Assembly (NCBI RefSeq): GCF_003958625.1
Contig: NZ_RSEL01000020.1
Span: 124,001-188,000, forward strand
DNA: 64,000 nucleotides
Source of the DNA: Tsuneonella rigui
GTDB lineage: Bacteria > Pseudomonadota > Alphaproteobacteria > Sphingomonadales > Sphingomonadaceae
Reading direction: 5' to 3'
Below are positions 25,690 to 36,281 of this stretch, in pieces. Position 1 is the stretch's first letter, and the number at the start of each line of letters is the position of its first letter. A program made the translations under genes and the position numbers. The notes beneath the pieces were generated by a model. That model worked only from the letters and a program-made list of their open reading frames with translations, was not told where the DNA came from and did not search any database.

Positions 25690-26133
25690 TCAGAGTTCGT
25701 CGCGCCCGGCCCGACCTTGCACGTTCAGGCCGTGCAGCGCCAGCGCGTACTCCGCGCCGATGGCATTGGCCGCTCCGCGATGGTCGAATGCGAGGATAGG
25801 GACCGCATGGCCGGCGATGTCGATCCTACCAGCCTGCTCGACGAAGCGCGGCGCATCCTCGCGCAATTCGAGCGCGAGCGCGATAGGCGCTGCGGTGGTC
25901 GGGAGCGTGAGCAATCCGACGTTGCGCAATTCGATCAAGCCGGCAGTTGCGGGGGCTGGAAGGGCCCAAAGCGCCCCCTCGCGTTCTTCCAGCGCGATGC
26001 CGTCATCTCCGACCAGGGTCGCGCCCCGGTCGATCAAGGCGAGCGCCAGGCTCGACTTGCCGCTGCCGGGCGGGCCTTCGATCAGCAGCGCCCGGCCGCC
26101 GATCGCCACCGCGGTGGACTGGCGCAGCCTCAT
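25690..26133 (-). CDS. hprK: Short HPr kinase/phosphorylase
   Basis: Only the C-terminal catalytic domain of HprK is present (147 residues; the Gram-positive enzyme has about 310). Walker A is GPPGSGKSS at 20-28, followed by LVGDDGIALEE, equivalent to the DD/catalytic loop. It should phosphorylate the serine of HPr. This shortened form is typical for alphaproteobacteria. The ATG overlaps the end of chvG by four bases and rapZ follows 11 nt later, so sensing (ChvG) and PTS modification are translated from one message. Confidence 0.93.
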   Translation of the reverse strand: MRLRQSTAVAIGGRALLIEGPPGSGKSSLALALIDRGATLVGDDGIALEEREGALWALPAPATAGLIELRNVGLLTLPTTAAPIALALELREDAPRFVEQAGRIDIAGHAVPILAFDHRGAANAIGAEYALALHGLNVQGRAGRDEL

Positions 26134-27692
26134 GCCTTTTTCGCGACTGCCTCGGGTAAGGTCAGCGTGACGCAGGCACCTTCGTCGCCATCAGGCCGCG
26201 CGCTCGCGAACAGGCCGCCGTCGTGCGCCTCGGCAATGGTGCGGGCGATCGCGAGGCCGAGCCCGCTGTGCTGTCCGAACCCTTCGTCGGCCGGCCGGTC
26301 GGAATGGAACCGCCGGAATACCTTCTCGCGCGCGTCTTCGGGAATGCCGGGTCCGTGATCACACACGCTCAGCGCGACCTCCCCGTCGATTCGCTCGATG
26401 GTCAATTGGATCGGCGCGTCCTCGGCCGAGAACGAGACGGCATTATCGAGCAGGTTGTCGATCACCCGCTCGAGCCGGATCGGCACGCCCATCACCTTCA
26501 CGCTGTCGCGTGGGCGGGTGAAGACGATGCCGTGGCGTCCGTTCTGCTCGCGCGCCTCGCGCCGGCCGATGATATTCTCCGCCAGTGCGACGAGGTCGAT
26601 CGGCTCGAAGGTCGCGCGGCTCAATTCCGCGTCGATCCGGCTGGCTTCGGAAATCTCGCTCACCAGCCGGTCGATCCGGCGGACATCGTGTGCGGCGATG
26701 TCGTTGAGCTGCCGTCGCAGATCCTTGTCCTCGACCGAGGTCAGCGATTCGAGCGCACTGCGCAATGAAGCGAGCGGATTCTTGATCTCATGCGCGACGT
26801 CGGCGGCGAAGTGCTCCACGGCGTCGATCCGCAGGCGCAGCGCGGCGGTCATATCGGAGATCGCGCGGGCGAGCTGGCCGATCTCGTCGCGCCGTTGGGG
26901 CAGGCGGGGCACCTCGACCTGCCGGTCGCGCCCCTGCCGCACCCGGTTGGTCGCGTTGGCCAGCATCCGCAGCGGGAGCACGATGGTGCGCGCCATGTAT
27001 AGCGACAGCAGCGTGCTCATCAGCAGCGCCAGCAGCACCGCGCTGATCAGCGTGCCGCGGGCCTCGCGCACCTCCAGCGTGATGTCGACCGCGTTGCGGG
27101 TGGTGAGCAGGGTCGCGCCCTTCAGGCCAACCGGGGCGGCGGTGTTGATCACCGGGGTGCCGTCGGGCGCGTCGCGCAACTGTATCTGGGTCAGGTTCTC
27201 TTCGCGAGCGCGCTTCAGCTCGGGCCAGGCGTCGGCATCGGTCGCGGTCGGTTCGTTGTAGTCGGGGATCGGGTCGGCGCCGACCACCGTGTCCACCGCG
27301 CGGTCCAGCCAGCGGGCAAGGTCCTCGCGCCACGGCTCGTCGCCCGGGGTGTCGAACTGGAAGCTCGGCTGGTCGAGCTTGAAGCTGTCGGCCCACAGCC
27401 GGCCCTGCGCATCGAACATGCGCAGCCGCATGTGCTGTTCCTTGCCGATCTGGATCAGCAGCGCTTCCTGCCGCTCGCGGCTGGCGCCGGCGAGCGCCTC
27501 GGCGGTGATCTGCGCTTCGACCCGCGCCAGCTTGTAGCGCTCGTCGAGCAATTGTTTGCGGTAGCTGTCGAGGTAAAACACCCCGCCGCCCAGCAGCAGC
27601 AGCGGCAGCAGGTTGATGATCAGGATGCGCGAGGTGAGCGACAGCCGCCGCCCGGGCACGAAGGCGAGCGCCCGCGCGGACGTTTCAGCCAT
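26130..27692 (-). CDS. chvG: Sensor histidine kinase, ChvG-type
   Basis: A 520-residue membrane kinase. TM1 is at about 20-41 ([19 protein letters not shown]), a periplasmic sensor domain of about 170 residues follows, TM2 at about 215-235 ([19 protein letters not shown]), then HAMP, the dimerisation H-box [21 protein letters not shown]-box [14 protein letters not shown], and G-boxes DHGPGIPED and [11 protein letters not shown]. ChvG/ExoS kinases of alphaproteobacteria answer to acid and envelope stress. Its start overlaps the chvI gene by 8 nt. Confidence 0.94.
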   Translation of the reverse strand: MAETSARALAFVPGRRLSLTSRILIINLLPLLLLGGGVFYLDSYRKQLLDERYKLARVEAQITAEALAGASRERQEALLIQIGKEQHMRLRMFDAQGRLWADSFKLDQPSFQFDTPGDEPWREDLARWLDRAVDTVVGADPIPDYNEPTATDADAWPELKRAREENLTQIQLRDAPDGTPVINTAAPVGLKGATLLTTRNAVDITLEVREARGTLISAVLLALLMSTLLSLYMARTIVLPLRMLANATNRVRQGRDRQVEVPRLPQRRDEIGQLARAISDMTAALRLRIDAVEHFAADVAHEIKNPLASLRSALESLTSVEDKDLRRQLNDIAAHDVRRIDRLVSEISEASRIDAELSRATFEPIDLVALAENIIGRREAREQNGRHGIVFTRPRDSVKVMGVPIRLERVIDNLLDNAVSFSAEDAPIQLTIERIDGEVALSVCDHGPGIPEDAREKVFRRFHSDRPADEGFGQHSGLGLAIARTIAEAHDGGLFASARPDGDEGACVTLTLPEAVAKKA

Positions 27693-28437
27693 CGGCGAAA
27701 CTGTAACCCGCGCCGTAGAGCGTCTCGATCGCGCCGAAGTTGCGGTCGACGCTGCGGAACTTGCGCCGGATGCGCTTGATGTGGCTGTCCACCGTGCGGT
27801 CGTCGACGAACACGTCGTCGGGATAGGCGGCGTCCATCAACTGGTTGCGGCTCTTGATCACGCCGGGGCGTTGGGCGAGCGCTTCGAGGATCAGGAACTC
27901 GGTCACGGTGAGCGAGACCGGCCGTTCCTCCCACATCACCTGGTGCCGGGCCGGGTCCATCCGCAGGCGGCCGCGTTCGATCACCGGACCAGGCTCGGGC
28001 GAACCGGCAGCGGTGTCCTCGCTCGTGCCAAGGCCGACGCGGCGCAACAGCGCGCGGATGCGGGCGATCAGCAGGCGCAGGCTGAAGGGCTTGGTGATGT
28101 AGTCGTCCGCACCCACCTCGAAGCCAAATTCCTCGTCACCCTCGTCGTCCTTGCTGGTGAGGAAGATGACGGGGAGGGCGGAGCGCTCGCGCACGCGGCG
28201 CAGCAGTTCGATGCCGTCCATCCGGGGCATCTTGATGTCGAACACCGCGAGGTCGGGCGGGTTCTCGCAGATCGCCTTCAGCGCCGCCTCGCCGTCCGAA
28301 TAGACGCGGGTCGCGAACCCTTCCGCCTGCAGCGCGATCGAGACGGTGGTGAGGATATTGCGATCGTCGTCGACCAGGGCGATCGTGCGCCGGTCGCCCG
28401 CGGCGCGTTCTTCGACTGTCGCTTGCTCTTCCTGCAT
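27685..28437 (-). CDS. chvI: Response regulator, ChvI-type (OmpR family)
   Basis: A 250-residue DNA-binding regulator. The receiver has the acidic cluster in [14 protein letters not shown], phospho-acceptor Asp67 ([13 protein letters not shown]), [11 protein letters not shown] and [10 protein letters not shown]. The C-terminal OmpR winged helix has [32 protein letters not shown] and the wing GAGYSF. It is the first gene of the chvI-chvG-hprK-rapZ-EIIA-HPr-trmH-like unit and is divergent from pckA with a 220-nt intergenic region. Confidence 0.95.
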   Translation of the reverse strand: MQEEQATVEERAAGDRRTIALVDDDRNILTTVSIALQAEGFATRVYSDGEAALKAICENPPDLAVFDIKMPRMDGIELLRRVRERSALPVIFLTSKDDEGDEEFGFEVGADDYITKPFSLRLLIARIRALLRRVGLGTSEDTAAGSPEPGPVIERGRLRMDPARHQVMWEERPVSLTVTEFLILEALAQRPGVIKSRNQLMDAAYPDDVFVDDRTVDSHIKRIRRKFRSVDRNFGAIETLYGAGYSFADG

Positions 28438-28528
28438 AGCCGCTGACTAGCCTGAAGGGGCGGGCGAAACAACAAAGCCCGCAGGTGCCAGAGCGCGATG
28501 TGTAGCGGCCAGCGGGCGGGAACCAAGT

Positions 28529-28557
28529 TTGACGAAAATCGCTATCCGGCCTATGCG
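28529..28557 (+). promoter_or_regulatory. Possible sigma-70 promoter of pckA
   Basis: TTGACG at 28529-28534, 17 nt, then TATGCG at 28552-28557. The -35 is good and the -10 is weak. A small hairpin CCGCT-GAGAA-AGCGG at 28619-28633 lies in the leader before the ribosome binding site. The rest of the 220-nt chvI/pckA gap shows no gene. Confidence 0.35.
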
Positions 28558-28657
28558 CCGGGGCGAGCCCCCGCGCTTGCGCCTGCACGCAGCAAAACGG
28601 TCATGTATTCAAGACATTCCGCTGAGAAAGCGGGGTGCTTCAAGGGAGATAACCCAA

Positions 28658-30265
<1,608 letters not shown>

Positions 30266-30288
30266 CGCGTCTCACAGTTCAACGTAAC

Positions 30289-30319
30289 GGCGCCCGCCCG
30301 GGAAACCGGCGCGGGCGCC
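30289..30319 (+). terminator. Likely terminator hairpin after pckA
   Basis: GGCGCCCGC (30289-30297) pairs with GCGGGCGCC (30311-30319); inside, CCGG (30298-30301) pairs with CCGG (30306-30309) around a GAAA loop, with one bulged C. A short TTGCGTT follows. It is a stable stem with only a weak U-tract. Confidence 0.65.
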
Positions 30320-30364
30320 TTGCGTTGTGGGGGTGGACGCACCCTCAAAAGACGGAGACATCCC

Positions 30365-30655
30365 ATGGGCCTTTTCGACGCCATCCTCGGCCACGCGCAC
30401 GATCACCCGACACTCAAGAACCTCGCCAACAAGCTCGGCATCGAACAGGACCAGGCCGAGCAGGCGATCGCTGCGCTCGCCGAAGCGCACCAGCAAGACG
30501 GCGACACCGTCAGCCTGGCGGCGCAGCGCACGGGGCTGTCGCAGGACACGCTTCAGCAGATGGTCGCCCAGATCGGCGGCGAGGGCTCGCTGACCCAGTT
30601 CAATTCGATCCTCGAACGCGACGACGGAGCCAACCCGTTCGACAACTTCGAGTAA
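30365..30655 (+). CDS. Small protein of unknown function upstream of DUF937 gene
   Basis: A 96-residue helical protein (MGLFDAILGHAHDHPTLKNL; LGIEQDQAEQAIAALAEAH; TVSLAAQRTGLSQDTLQQMV). The helical rhythm and the IEQDQAEQAIAALAEA segment recall DUF937/YidB-like proteins, and the next gene, five bases on, is a clear DUF937 member. It may be a diverged paralogue acting with it. Ribosome binding site is GACGGAGACATCCC before ATG 30365. Function unknown. Confidence 0.78.
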   Translation: MGLFDAILGHAHDHPTLKNLANKLGIEQDQAEQAIAALAEAHQQDGDTVSLAAQRTGLSQDTLQQMVAQIGGEGSLTQFNSILERDDGANPFDNFE

Positions 30656-30659
30656 GCCT

Positions 30660-31154
30660 GTGAGCATCCTCGAGGGTCTGCAGCAATCCGGCGCGATCGG
30701 ATCGATGGCGCGCGAACTGGGCGTAGACGAGCCGACCGCCCAGAAGGCCGCCGGCGCATTGCTGCCCGCGATCGTCGCCGGCCTCGGGCGCAACCAGGTC
30801 GGTGCCGGCGGCTCGCGCGCCGGTTCCAGCGGTGGCGGCCTCGCCGATGTGCTGGGCGGCGTGCTCGGCGGCAGTGGGGGCGGCTTGCTCGACCAGGTGC
30901 TCCACGCCGATCCCACGCCGACCAAGCCAGGCAACGACATCCTCGGCCAGATCTTCGGCACCAAGGATGTCAGCCGCGGGGTTGCGGAAGCCGCATCCGG
31001 TTCGACAGGGATCAGCCAGGACCTGCTCAAGAAGATGCTGCCGATCCTCGCGATGGCGGTGATCGGCTACATGACCCGCGGCAAGCCGGGCGCGGGTGGG
31101 GGTATGCTCGGCGGCATCCTCGGCCAGGTCGTGACCGGAATGCTGCGCCGCTAG
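30660..31154 (+). CDS. DUF937 (YidB-like) protein
   Basis: A 164-residue protein with a helical N-terminal part (MSILEGLQQSGAIGSMAREL; PTAQKAAGALLPAIVAGL), a long Gly-rich segment with GGGLADVLGGVLGGSGGG, and a hydrophobic C-terminal stretch (LPILAMAVIGYM) followed by another glycine block. This is the DUF937 pattern; the family has no proven function. GTG 30660 follows the upstream gene by four bases. Ends in a CTAG shared with the convergent gene. Confidence 0.8.
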   Translation: MSILEGLQQSGAIGSMARELGVDEPTAQKAAGALLPAIVAGLGRNQVGAGGSRAGSSGGGLADVLGGVLGGSGGGLLDQVLHADPTPTKPGNDILGQIFGTKDVSRGVAEAASGSTGISQDLLKKMLPILAMAVIGYMTRGKPGAGGGMLGGILGQVVTGMLRR

Positions 31155-32818
31155 GCGGCGACGCTCTCGCCGCCCGAGACAGCTTCGTGTGACAGCGGCG
31201 TCGCGCGGCGCTGGGTCTCGACATGGTCCCAGATCCGACTGACGACGACTGAGCCTTCGCCGACCGCGCTCGCCACGCGCTTGACCGAGCCGGCGCGCAC
31301 ATCGCCGACCGCGAAGATGCCGTCGCACGAGGTTTCGTAGGGCTGCGCGCGGCCCGCATCCGCGCCGGTCAGCACGAACCCCTTGGCGTCGGTCTCGGCA
31401 AGGCCGGAGAGCCACCCGGTGTTGGGCGCCGCCCCGATCATCACGAACAGCGCGCGGCACCCGATCGCCTGGTCTCCGGCGGGCGAGGTGAGGGTGAGCG
31501 AGTCGAGGTGGCCGTCCCCGGCGAGGCACGTAACTTCGGTCTCGTAGTGGATGGTAATCGCCGGATCGGCCTCCAGGCGGCGCGACAGGTAATCGGACAT
31601 CGAGTCCGCCAGTGTCGTCCCGCGCACCACCACGTGCACATGCTTGGCCGTGCGGCTCAAATACATCGCCGCCTGACCAGCCGAATTGCCGCCGCCGATC
31701 ACCACCGCTTCGGTATTGCGGCAGAAGCGCGATTCCATGTCGGTCGCGGCGTAGAACACGCCCGCGCCCTCGAACTCCTGCAGACGGTCGAGCGGCAATC
31801 GCCGGTACTGCACCCCGGTCGCCACCAGCACCGCGCGGGCACATAAGGTATCGCCCTCGTTCAGCGTCACGCAGAACGCGCCGTCTTCGCGCTGGGCAAG
31901 GTGCTCGACCCGGCGCGGCATGGCGAAGCGGGTGCCGAATTTCATCGCCTGCACCTGCCCGCGGAAAACGAGGTCGGTGCCGGAGATGCCGGTGGGGAAG
32001 CCGAGATAGTTTTCGATCCGGCTACTGGTGCCCGCCTGCCCGCCGATCGCGGTATCCTCGATCGTCAGCGCGCACAGGCCCTCGCTGCCCGCATAGACCG
32101 AGGCCGCCACTCCGGCCGGCCCGCCGCCGACGATGACGAGGTCGTAAAACGTCTCCCGGCAGACATCGAGGTCGAGCCGCAGCTCGCGCGCCAGTTCCAG
32201 TGGGGTGGGATGAATCAACGTGCGGTTCTTGCCCAGCACTACGCCGGGCGTGTGCCCGGTGAGCTGGCAGGTCGCGACAGCCTCAGCGTCGTGCCCGTCG
32301 AGGTCGATGCTCTGGAAGGGAATCCGGTTGCGTGAGAGGAACCGCTCGCATGCCTGCACCTGCGGATCGCGGTCGGCGCCGATCAGCTTGATCCCGCCCG
32401 CGCCGACATCGAACGTCCGCTGGCGCCGCGCCGAAAACACGGTGAGGACGTGATCGGACAACTCTGGCACCTCCGCCATCAGGTCCAGCATGCGGAGTCG
32501 CTCGACCTCGATGGTGCGCGTTGCCACCGCCGCCCGCATCGGCACCATCACGGCGCCGCCGTTGAGGAAGCCGATCTCACCGGCGAATTGCGTCGGCCCG
32601 AGCGTGGAATTGAGCAGCCGTTCGCCGCTGAATGGATCGACGATCTCGATCTCGCCATCGATCAGGTAAACGAAGCGGTCCCACGGATCGCCGACCGCGA
32701 AGACGGTCTCGCCTGCGTCATAGGCGCGCTCCTCACCATTCCCCTTGAGCAGGGCGACGTGCTTGTCGGACAGCGGCTGCCGCCGCATCGTCTCGAGGTC
32801 GGCACCGAACGATTCCAT
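31151..32818 (-). CDS. Cyclic nucleotide-binding domain fused to thioredoxin-reductase-like FAD protein
   Basis: A 555-residue three-part protein. Residues ~10-130 are a cNMP-binding/CRP-like domain (AYDAGETVFAVGDPWDRFVYLIDGE, shown in parts; FAGEIGFLNGG). About 140-225 is a small thioredoxin/glutaredoxin-fold linker (ACERFLSRNRIPFQSIDLD) without a CxxC. From ~225 there is a thioredoxin-reductase fold with two dinucleotide sites (VGGGPAGVAASVYAGSEG; VIGGGNSAGQAAMYL) and a C-terminal FAVGDVRAGSVKR FAD motif. The place of the CATC redox pair reads YAATDMESRF, so the disulfide centre is absent. It probably transfers electrons to something other than thioredoxin, or senses redox. Confidence 0.88.
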   Translation of the reverse strand: MESFGADLETMRRQPLSDKHVALLKGNGEERAYDAGETVFAVGDPWDRFVYLIDGEIEIVDPFSGERLLNSTLGPTQFAGEIGFLNGGAVMVPMRAAVATRTIEVERLRMLDLMAEVPELSDHVLTVFSARRQRTFDVGAGGIKLIGADRDPQVQACERFLSRNRIPFQSIDLDGHDAEAVATCQLTGHTPGVVLGKNRTLIHPTPLELARELRLDLDVCRETFYDLVIVGGGPAGVAASVYAGSEGLCALTIEDTAIGGQAGTSSRIENYLGFPTGISGTDLVFRGQVQAMKFGTRFAMPRRVEHLAQREDGAFCVTLNEGDTLCARAVLVATGVQYRRLPLDRLQEFEGAGVFYAATDMESRFCRNTEAVVIGGGNSAGQAAMYLSRTAKHVHVVVRGTTLADSMSDYLSRRLEADPAITIHYETEVTCLAGDGHLDSLTLTSPAGDQAIGCRALFVMIGAAPNTGWLSGLAETDAKGFVLTGADAGRAQPYETSCDGIFAVGDVRAGSVKRVASAVGEGSVVVSRIWDHVETQRRATPLSHEAVSGGESVAA

Positions 32819-32879
32819 CGCGCACTCCCGCTGCTAGGTCGCAAGACAGGTAGTGCACCGCTCGCGCAGGCGAAAGGCG

Positions 32880-34709
32880 CTAGGCGGAAGCGTTGGCGAT
32901 GTAGCGGTCGACGGTCTTTACCAACACGTCCATCGGCACGTTGCCGCCGTCGACCACCGCCTGGTCGAACGCCTTGAGATCGTAGCGCGAGCCCAGCGCG
33001 GCTTGCGCGCGGGTGCGCTGGCGGACGATCTCGTTCTGGCCGATCTTGTAGCCGCACGCCTGGCCCGGCCATGAGCAATAGCGGTCGACTTCGCTCGCGA
33101 TGTCCTCGGCATTGTCGCCGTTCTTCTCGACGAACAGGTTGACCGCCTGCGCGCGGGTCCAGCGCTTGGCGTGGAGACCGGTGTCGGCGATCAGGCGGCA
33201 GGCGCGGAAGGCCTGGTCCTGCAGGTAGCCGAGGCGCCATTCGGGATGTTCGTCGTAGGCGCCCAGTTCGTCGGCGAGCTGTTCAGCATAGAGCGCCCAG
33301 CCTTCCGAGAACGCGTTGAACGACAGGATCGAGCGGATCAGCGGCAGCGAGTGCGAGAACTCACCCTCCCAGATATGCCCCGGGATCGCCTCGTGGTGGG
33401 CCAGAGTCGGCAGCGTGTAGGTCCGGTGCATGTCGGTGGCGCGCAAGTTGAGCCACACCTTGCCCGGAATCTTGCCGTCCTTGGATCCCGCCCCGCCATA
33501 GGCGCCGGGCGCGCCGGGCTCCTCGGCGGGCGGCAGGCGGCGAACTTCGAGATTGGGGTCGACCACCGTGTTGAACGCACGCGGCATCTGCGCTTTGATC
33601 CAGTCGATCCGGTCGTTCATGAACTTGATGATCGCCGCGCGGCCGGGATCGCCCTCGGGGAACTGGAAGCGCTTGTCCTCGGCCAGCTTCTGCATCCGCT
33701 GGCCGACCGGGCCGGACTTGTAGCCCAAATCCTGCAGGATCGTATCCATCCGCGCGTGGATCTCGTCGAGCTGAGTGAGGCCGATCTGGTGGATTTCGTC
33801 AGGTGTCAGGCGGGTGGTCGTGCTCGCACGCAGCGCCCAGGCGTAATATTCGTCGCCGCGCGGCTGGCTCCACATGCCGGGGTCGTTGTCGGCGAGGCCG
33901 CGCTCGGTCTTGAGCTCGGCAAGCTGGCGTTCGAGTGCTGCGACGATCGGGCCGGTGACGATTGCCTTGGCGCGGTTGCCCCAATCGCCCGGGATCGATG
34001 CGGTCCGGCTGGTCAGGCCCTCCACATACGCCCCGCCGCTGCGCGCATCGGCGATCGAGGCGGTCATCGCGGTGATCGCCTTGTCGAGCAGGAAACCGGG
34101 CGGAACCAGCCCCTTGCCCCGCGCATCGCGAATGCGGCCGAGCTCACCGTCGAGCACCGCGGGTACCTGCGCCAGCCGCGCGAGATAGGCCTCGGCATCG
34201 GCGGCATCGCGCACCGGATGCTCGGAGCCGAGGAAGCGCGGCAGGTCGAGGTACGCGCCGACGTTCTGGATCACCACGTAAGGCGAGTTACGCCAGCTGC
34301 CGACCGCGACGTCGCCGTAGGGGAGGGCAAACCCGTCGAGCGCGGTGGCGTAGGCGCTCTCGACCACTTCGAAGCTGGTGCGGGTCGCCGGGTCGAGGCT
34401 GGCGAGATCGACGGCGCGCGCCCGCGCCAGGTCGCTGCGCAAAGTGGCCGCCAGAGCCGCCTGGCCCGCCGCCGAGCGATCGGTCAGCTTGCTGCGCAGG
34501 CCAGCGTGCTCATCGGTATCGATGCCGAGCGAGGTCGCGCCCTCGGGCTGATGTTGCAGCAGGTTCCACGCGATGTCGTCGAGCAGCGCTTGCGGCGTCA
34601 TCGCCGGCGCGCCGGCCATCGTCTTGCACCCGCTGAGGGCGAGCAGGGAAACGCCGCCAAGACCGGCAAGAGCTTGGCGGCGCGAGAGTTCGAGGGGGGA
34701 GGAGAACAT
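32880..34709 (-). CDS. DUF885 family lipoprotein, probable metallopeptidase-like
   Basis: A 609-residue exported protein. The N terminus has a twin-Arg-like SRRQALAGLGGVSLLALSGC, combining a Tat-type motif and lipobox. The DUF885 body includes the metal motif LAHHEAIPGH with a downstream Glu-containing helix (SFNAFSEGWALYAEQLADELG). Relatives are thought to be zinc carboxypeptidase-like, though few have been tested. ATG 34709 is chosen because AGGGGGGAGGAGAAC precedes it. It is followed on the same strand from upstream by a DUF3597 gene. Confidence 0.88.
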   Translation of the reverse strand: MFSSPLELSRRQALAGLGGVSLLALSGCKTMAGAPAMTPQALLDDIAWNLLQHQPEGATSLGIDTDEHAGLRSKLTDRSAAGQAALAATLRSDLARARAVDLASLDPATRTSFEVVESAYATALDGFALPYGDVAVGSWRNSPYVVIQNVGAYLDLPRFLGSEHPVRDAADAEAYLARLAQVPAVLDGELGRIRDARGKGLVPPGFLLDKAITAMTASIADARSGGAYVEGLTSRTASIPGDWGNRAKAIVTGPIVAALERQLAELKTERGLADNDPGMWSQPRGDEYYAWALRASTTTRLTPDEIHQIGLTQLDEIHARMDTILQDLGYKSGPVGQRMQKLAEDKRFQFPEGDPGRAAIIKFMNDRIDWIKAQMPRAFNTVVDPNLEVRRLPPAEEPGAPGAYGGAGSKDGKIPGKVWLNLRATDMHRTYTLPTLAHHEAIPGHIWEGEFSHSLPLIRSILSFNAFSEGWALYAEQLADELGAYDEHPEWRLGYLQDQAFRACRLIADTGLHAKRWTRAQAVNLFVEKNGDNAEDIASEVDRYCSWPGQACGYKIGQNEIVRQRTRAQAALGSRYDLKAFDQAVVDGGNVPMDVLVKTVDRYIANASA

Positions 34710-34755
34710 GGCGGCCGGTGTGCAAGCGCGCGCACCGGCTGTCAAACCGCTGGCA

Positions 34756-35178
34756 TCAGTCGGTGAATTCGCTCGGCACGTTGCCGCCATGGGTGCGCAG
34801 ACCATCCATCACCTGCTGGTGCAGCCAGACGTTGTCCGCGGCGCTGCCGGTGTAATCGGTGCGGCCCATCTCTTCGGCGAGCGCCTTGCGCGAATCGTAG
34901 TCGCTATCGATGCCGACCAGCTTCATCAGGTCGACGATCGAGGTGCGCCAGTTGAGGTGGTCGGCGCCGGGCATCGAATCGAGGTGGTTCTCCATGTCGA
35001 TCAAAGGCGCCGCGCCGCCGCCGCCGCGGCCGTAGCTTTCTCCGCTGGTGCCCGGAGCCGTCGCCGGGTTCGGCGCGGCGGTGCCGGGCGATTGGGTCGT
35101 ATCGACCGTAGGAGCGGGGGCGGGCGCGGCGTGCGCCTTGCCGAAGATGGCGTCCCTGATCTTGCCGAAAATGCTCAT
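34756..35178 (-). CDS. DUF3597 protein
   Basis: A 140-residue soluble protein with the DUF3597 start MSIFGKIRDAIFGKAHA, a low-complexity Ala/Pro/Gly linker (about 18-58), and a conserved C-terminal domain (LDSMPGADHLNWRTSIVDLMKLVGID, in two segments; GRTDYTGSAADNVWLHQQVMDGL). NMR structures exist for the family but no function. ATG 35178 is the family start; AAGAGAAAGCC lies upstream. 46 nt before the DUF885 gene, so possibly one transcript. Confidence 0.85.
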   Translation of the reverse strand: MSIFGKIRDAIFGKAHAAPAPAPTVDTTQSPGTAAPNPATAPGTSGESYGRGGGGAAPLIDMENHLDSMPGADHLNWRTSIVDLMKLVGIDSDYDSRKALAEEMGRTDYTGSAADNVWLHQQVMDGLRTHGGNVPSEFTD

Positions 35179-35284
35179 GACGGTGGCTTTCTCTTGTGCG
35201 CCGGACCGTCCGGCGGATGATGCCATGAAAACCCGCCGCGCGGCGGGCTGTTCCGCCGGCGCGGCATCGGTTATCGCACGCCCG

Positions 35285-35488
35285 ATGCTGCCTACCGTGC
35301 TCTCGATCCTGGTGCTCGCCGCGTTCGCTCTCACCGGCGGGGCGATCTATTTGTGGCGCAAGCCCGGGATGCGCCGCCAGGCGCTGCTGATGCTGGCGCT
35401 GGCGGCGATCGCGCTGGTCAATCTTGCGATCTGGACCGTGCCTGATGGGAATGGCCGCTCGCCGGTGTCGCAGATCGGCGAGCGGTAG
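35285..35488 (+). CDS. Small two-helix membrane protein
   Basis: A 67-residue protein made of two hydrophobic segments (VLSILVLAAFALTGGAIYLW; ALLMLALAAIALVNLAIW) joined by a basic loop RKPGMRRQ, which would keep both ends outside. The ATG at 35285 gives a protein that is nearly all membrane segment; an ATG at 35225 would add 20 basic residues. No family recognised. It ends three bases before the stop of convergent tonB. Confidence 0.62.
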   Translation: MLPTVLSILVLAAFALTGGAIYLWRKPGMRRQALLMLALAAIALVNLAIWTVPDGNGRSPVSQIGER

Positions 35489-35491
35489 CGC

Positions 35492-36166
35492 TTACTCAGG
35501 CAGCTCCCACCGTACCGAGCTGGAGTAGCTGCCGCTGGTGCGCGCGCCGGTTTCATCCTTGGCGGCGTCGAAGCGGGCGCGGCGGGTGACGAGGTCGCAG
35601 GTCGCCTCGTCGAGCTCGGAATACCCGCTCGACCCGGTGATCGTGCAATTCTGCACCTTGCCGTCCGCCGCGATCTCCAACCGGAAGCGCGCGGTGCCGA
35701 TCATCTCGCGGTTGATCCAGCTCGAGCGGTAGTCGGCCGTGGTCACCCAGCTTCCCGGATTGTTGCGCGGGCGCGCGGAGACCGGGCTGAATTTCGGGGA
35801 GGGGGTCGTCATCGGTCCGGGCGTCCCGGACGGCAGCGGCTTCGGGATCGGGTCGAATTGCGGGATGATCACATCGGTGGCGTCGATCGGGGGGCGTTGC
35901 GGCCCCAGATCGATCGGCGGCATAGGTGCGTTGACCTTGGGCTGTGACAATTTCGGGTCCACCTCAGCCTTTGTTTCGGGCTTGGGCGGCGGCGGGGGAT
36001 CGATCGGGACCTGCACCTCGTAGCCTTCGAAAGGGTCCTTCTCCGTCAGGATCGCTGTGCCCTTAAGCCCCGTGACCAACGCGTAACCGATCAGCCCGTG
36101 GATCACGATCACCGCGGCGACCGCGCCCGGGCGATCGCGCCAGGTGTTCTGCTGCAAGTATGCCAT
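35492..36166 (-). CDS. tonB: TonB-type energy transducer
   Basis: A 224-residue TonB-like protein: N-terminal membrane anchor (AVAAVIVIHGLIGYALVTGL), periplasmic Pro/Lys-rich spacer (PPPPPKPETKAEVDPKLSQP) and C-terminal TonB domain (MIGTARFRLEIAADGKVQNC; YSELDEATCDLVTRRARF). It links the proton motive force, via ExbB/ExbD, to outer-membrane receptors; exbBD and a receptor are not adjacent. ATG 36166 has AGGAGCG upstream. Confidence 0.9.
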   Translation of the reverse strand: MAYLQQNTWRDRPGAVAAVIVIHGLIGYALVTGLKGTAILTEKDPFEGYEVQVPIDPPPPPKPETKAEVDPKLSQPKVNAPMPPIDLGPQRPPIDATDVIIPQFDPIPKPLPSGTPGPMTTPSPKFSPVSARPRNNPGSWVTTADYRSSWINREMIGTARFRLEIAADGKVQNCTITGSSGYSELDEATCDLVTRRARFDAAKDETGARTSGSYSSSVRWELPE

Positions 36167-36281
36167 CGCATCGCTCCTGTTCTCGCGCCGATCTGGAGTC
36201 GGCGTCGGACGAGCAATGTTACATCATATCTTGAGTCGCCGAAGCGCTTTCGCGTTGCATCGCGCTACCGAATGGCCGGTA

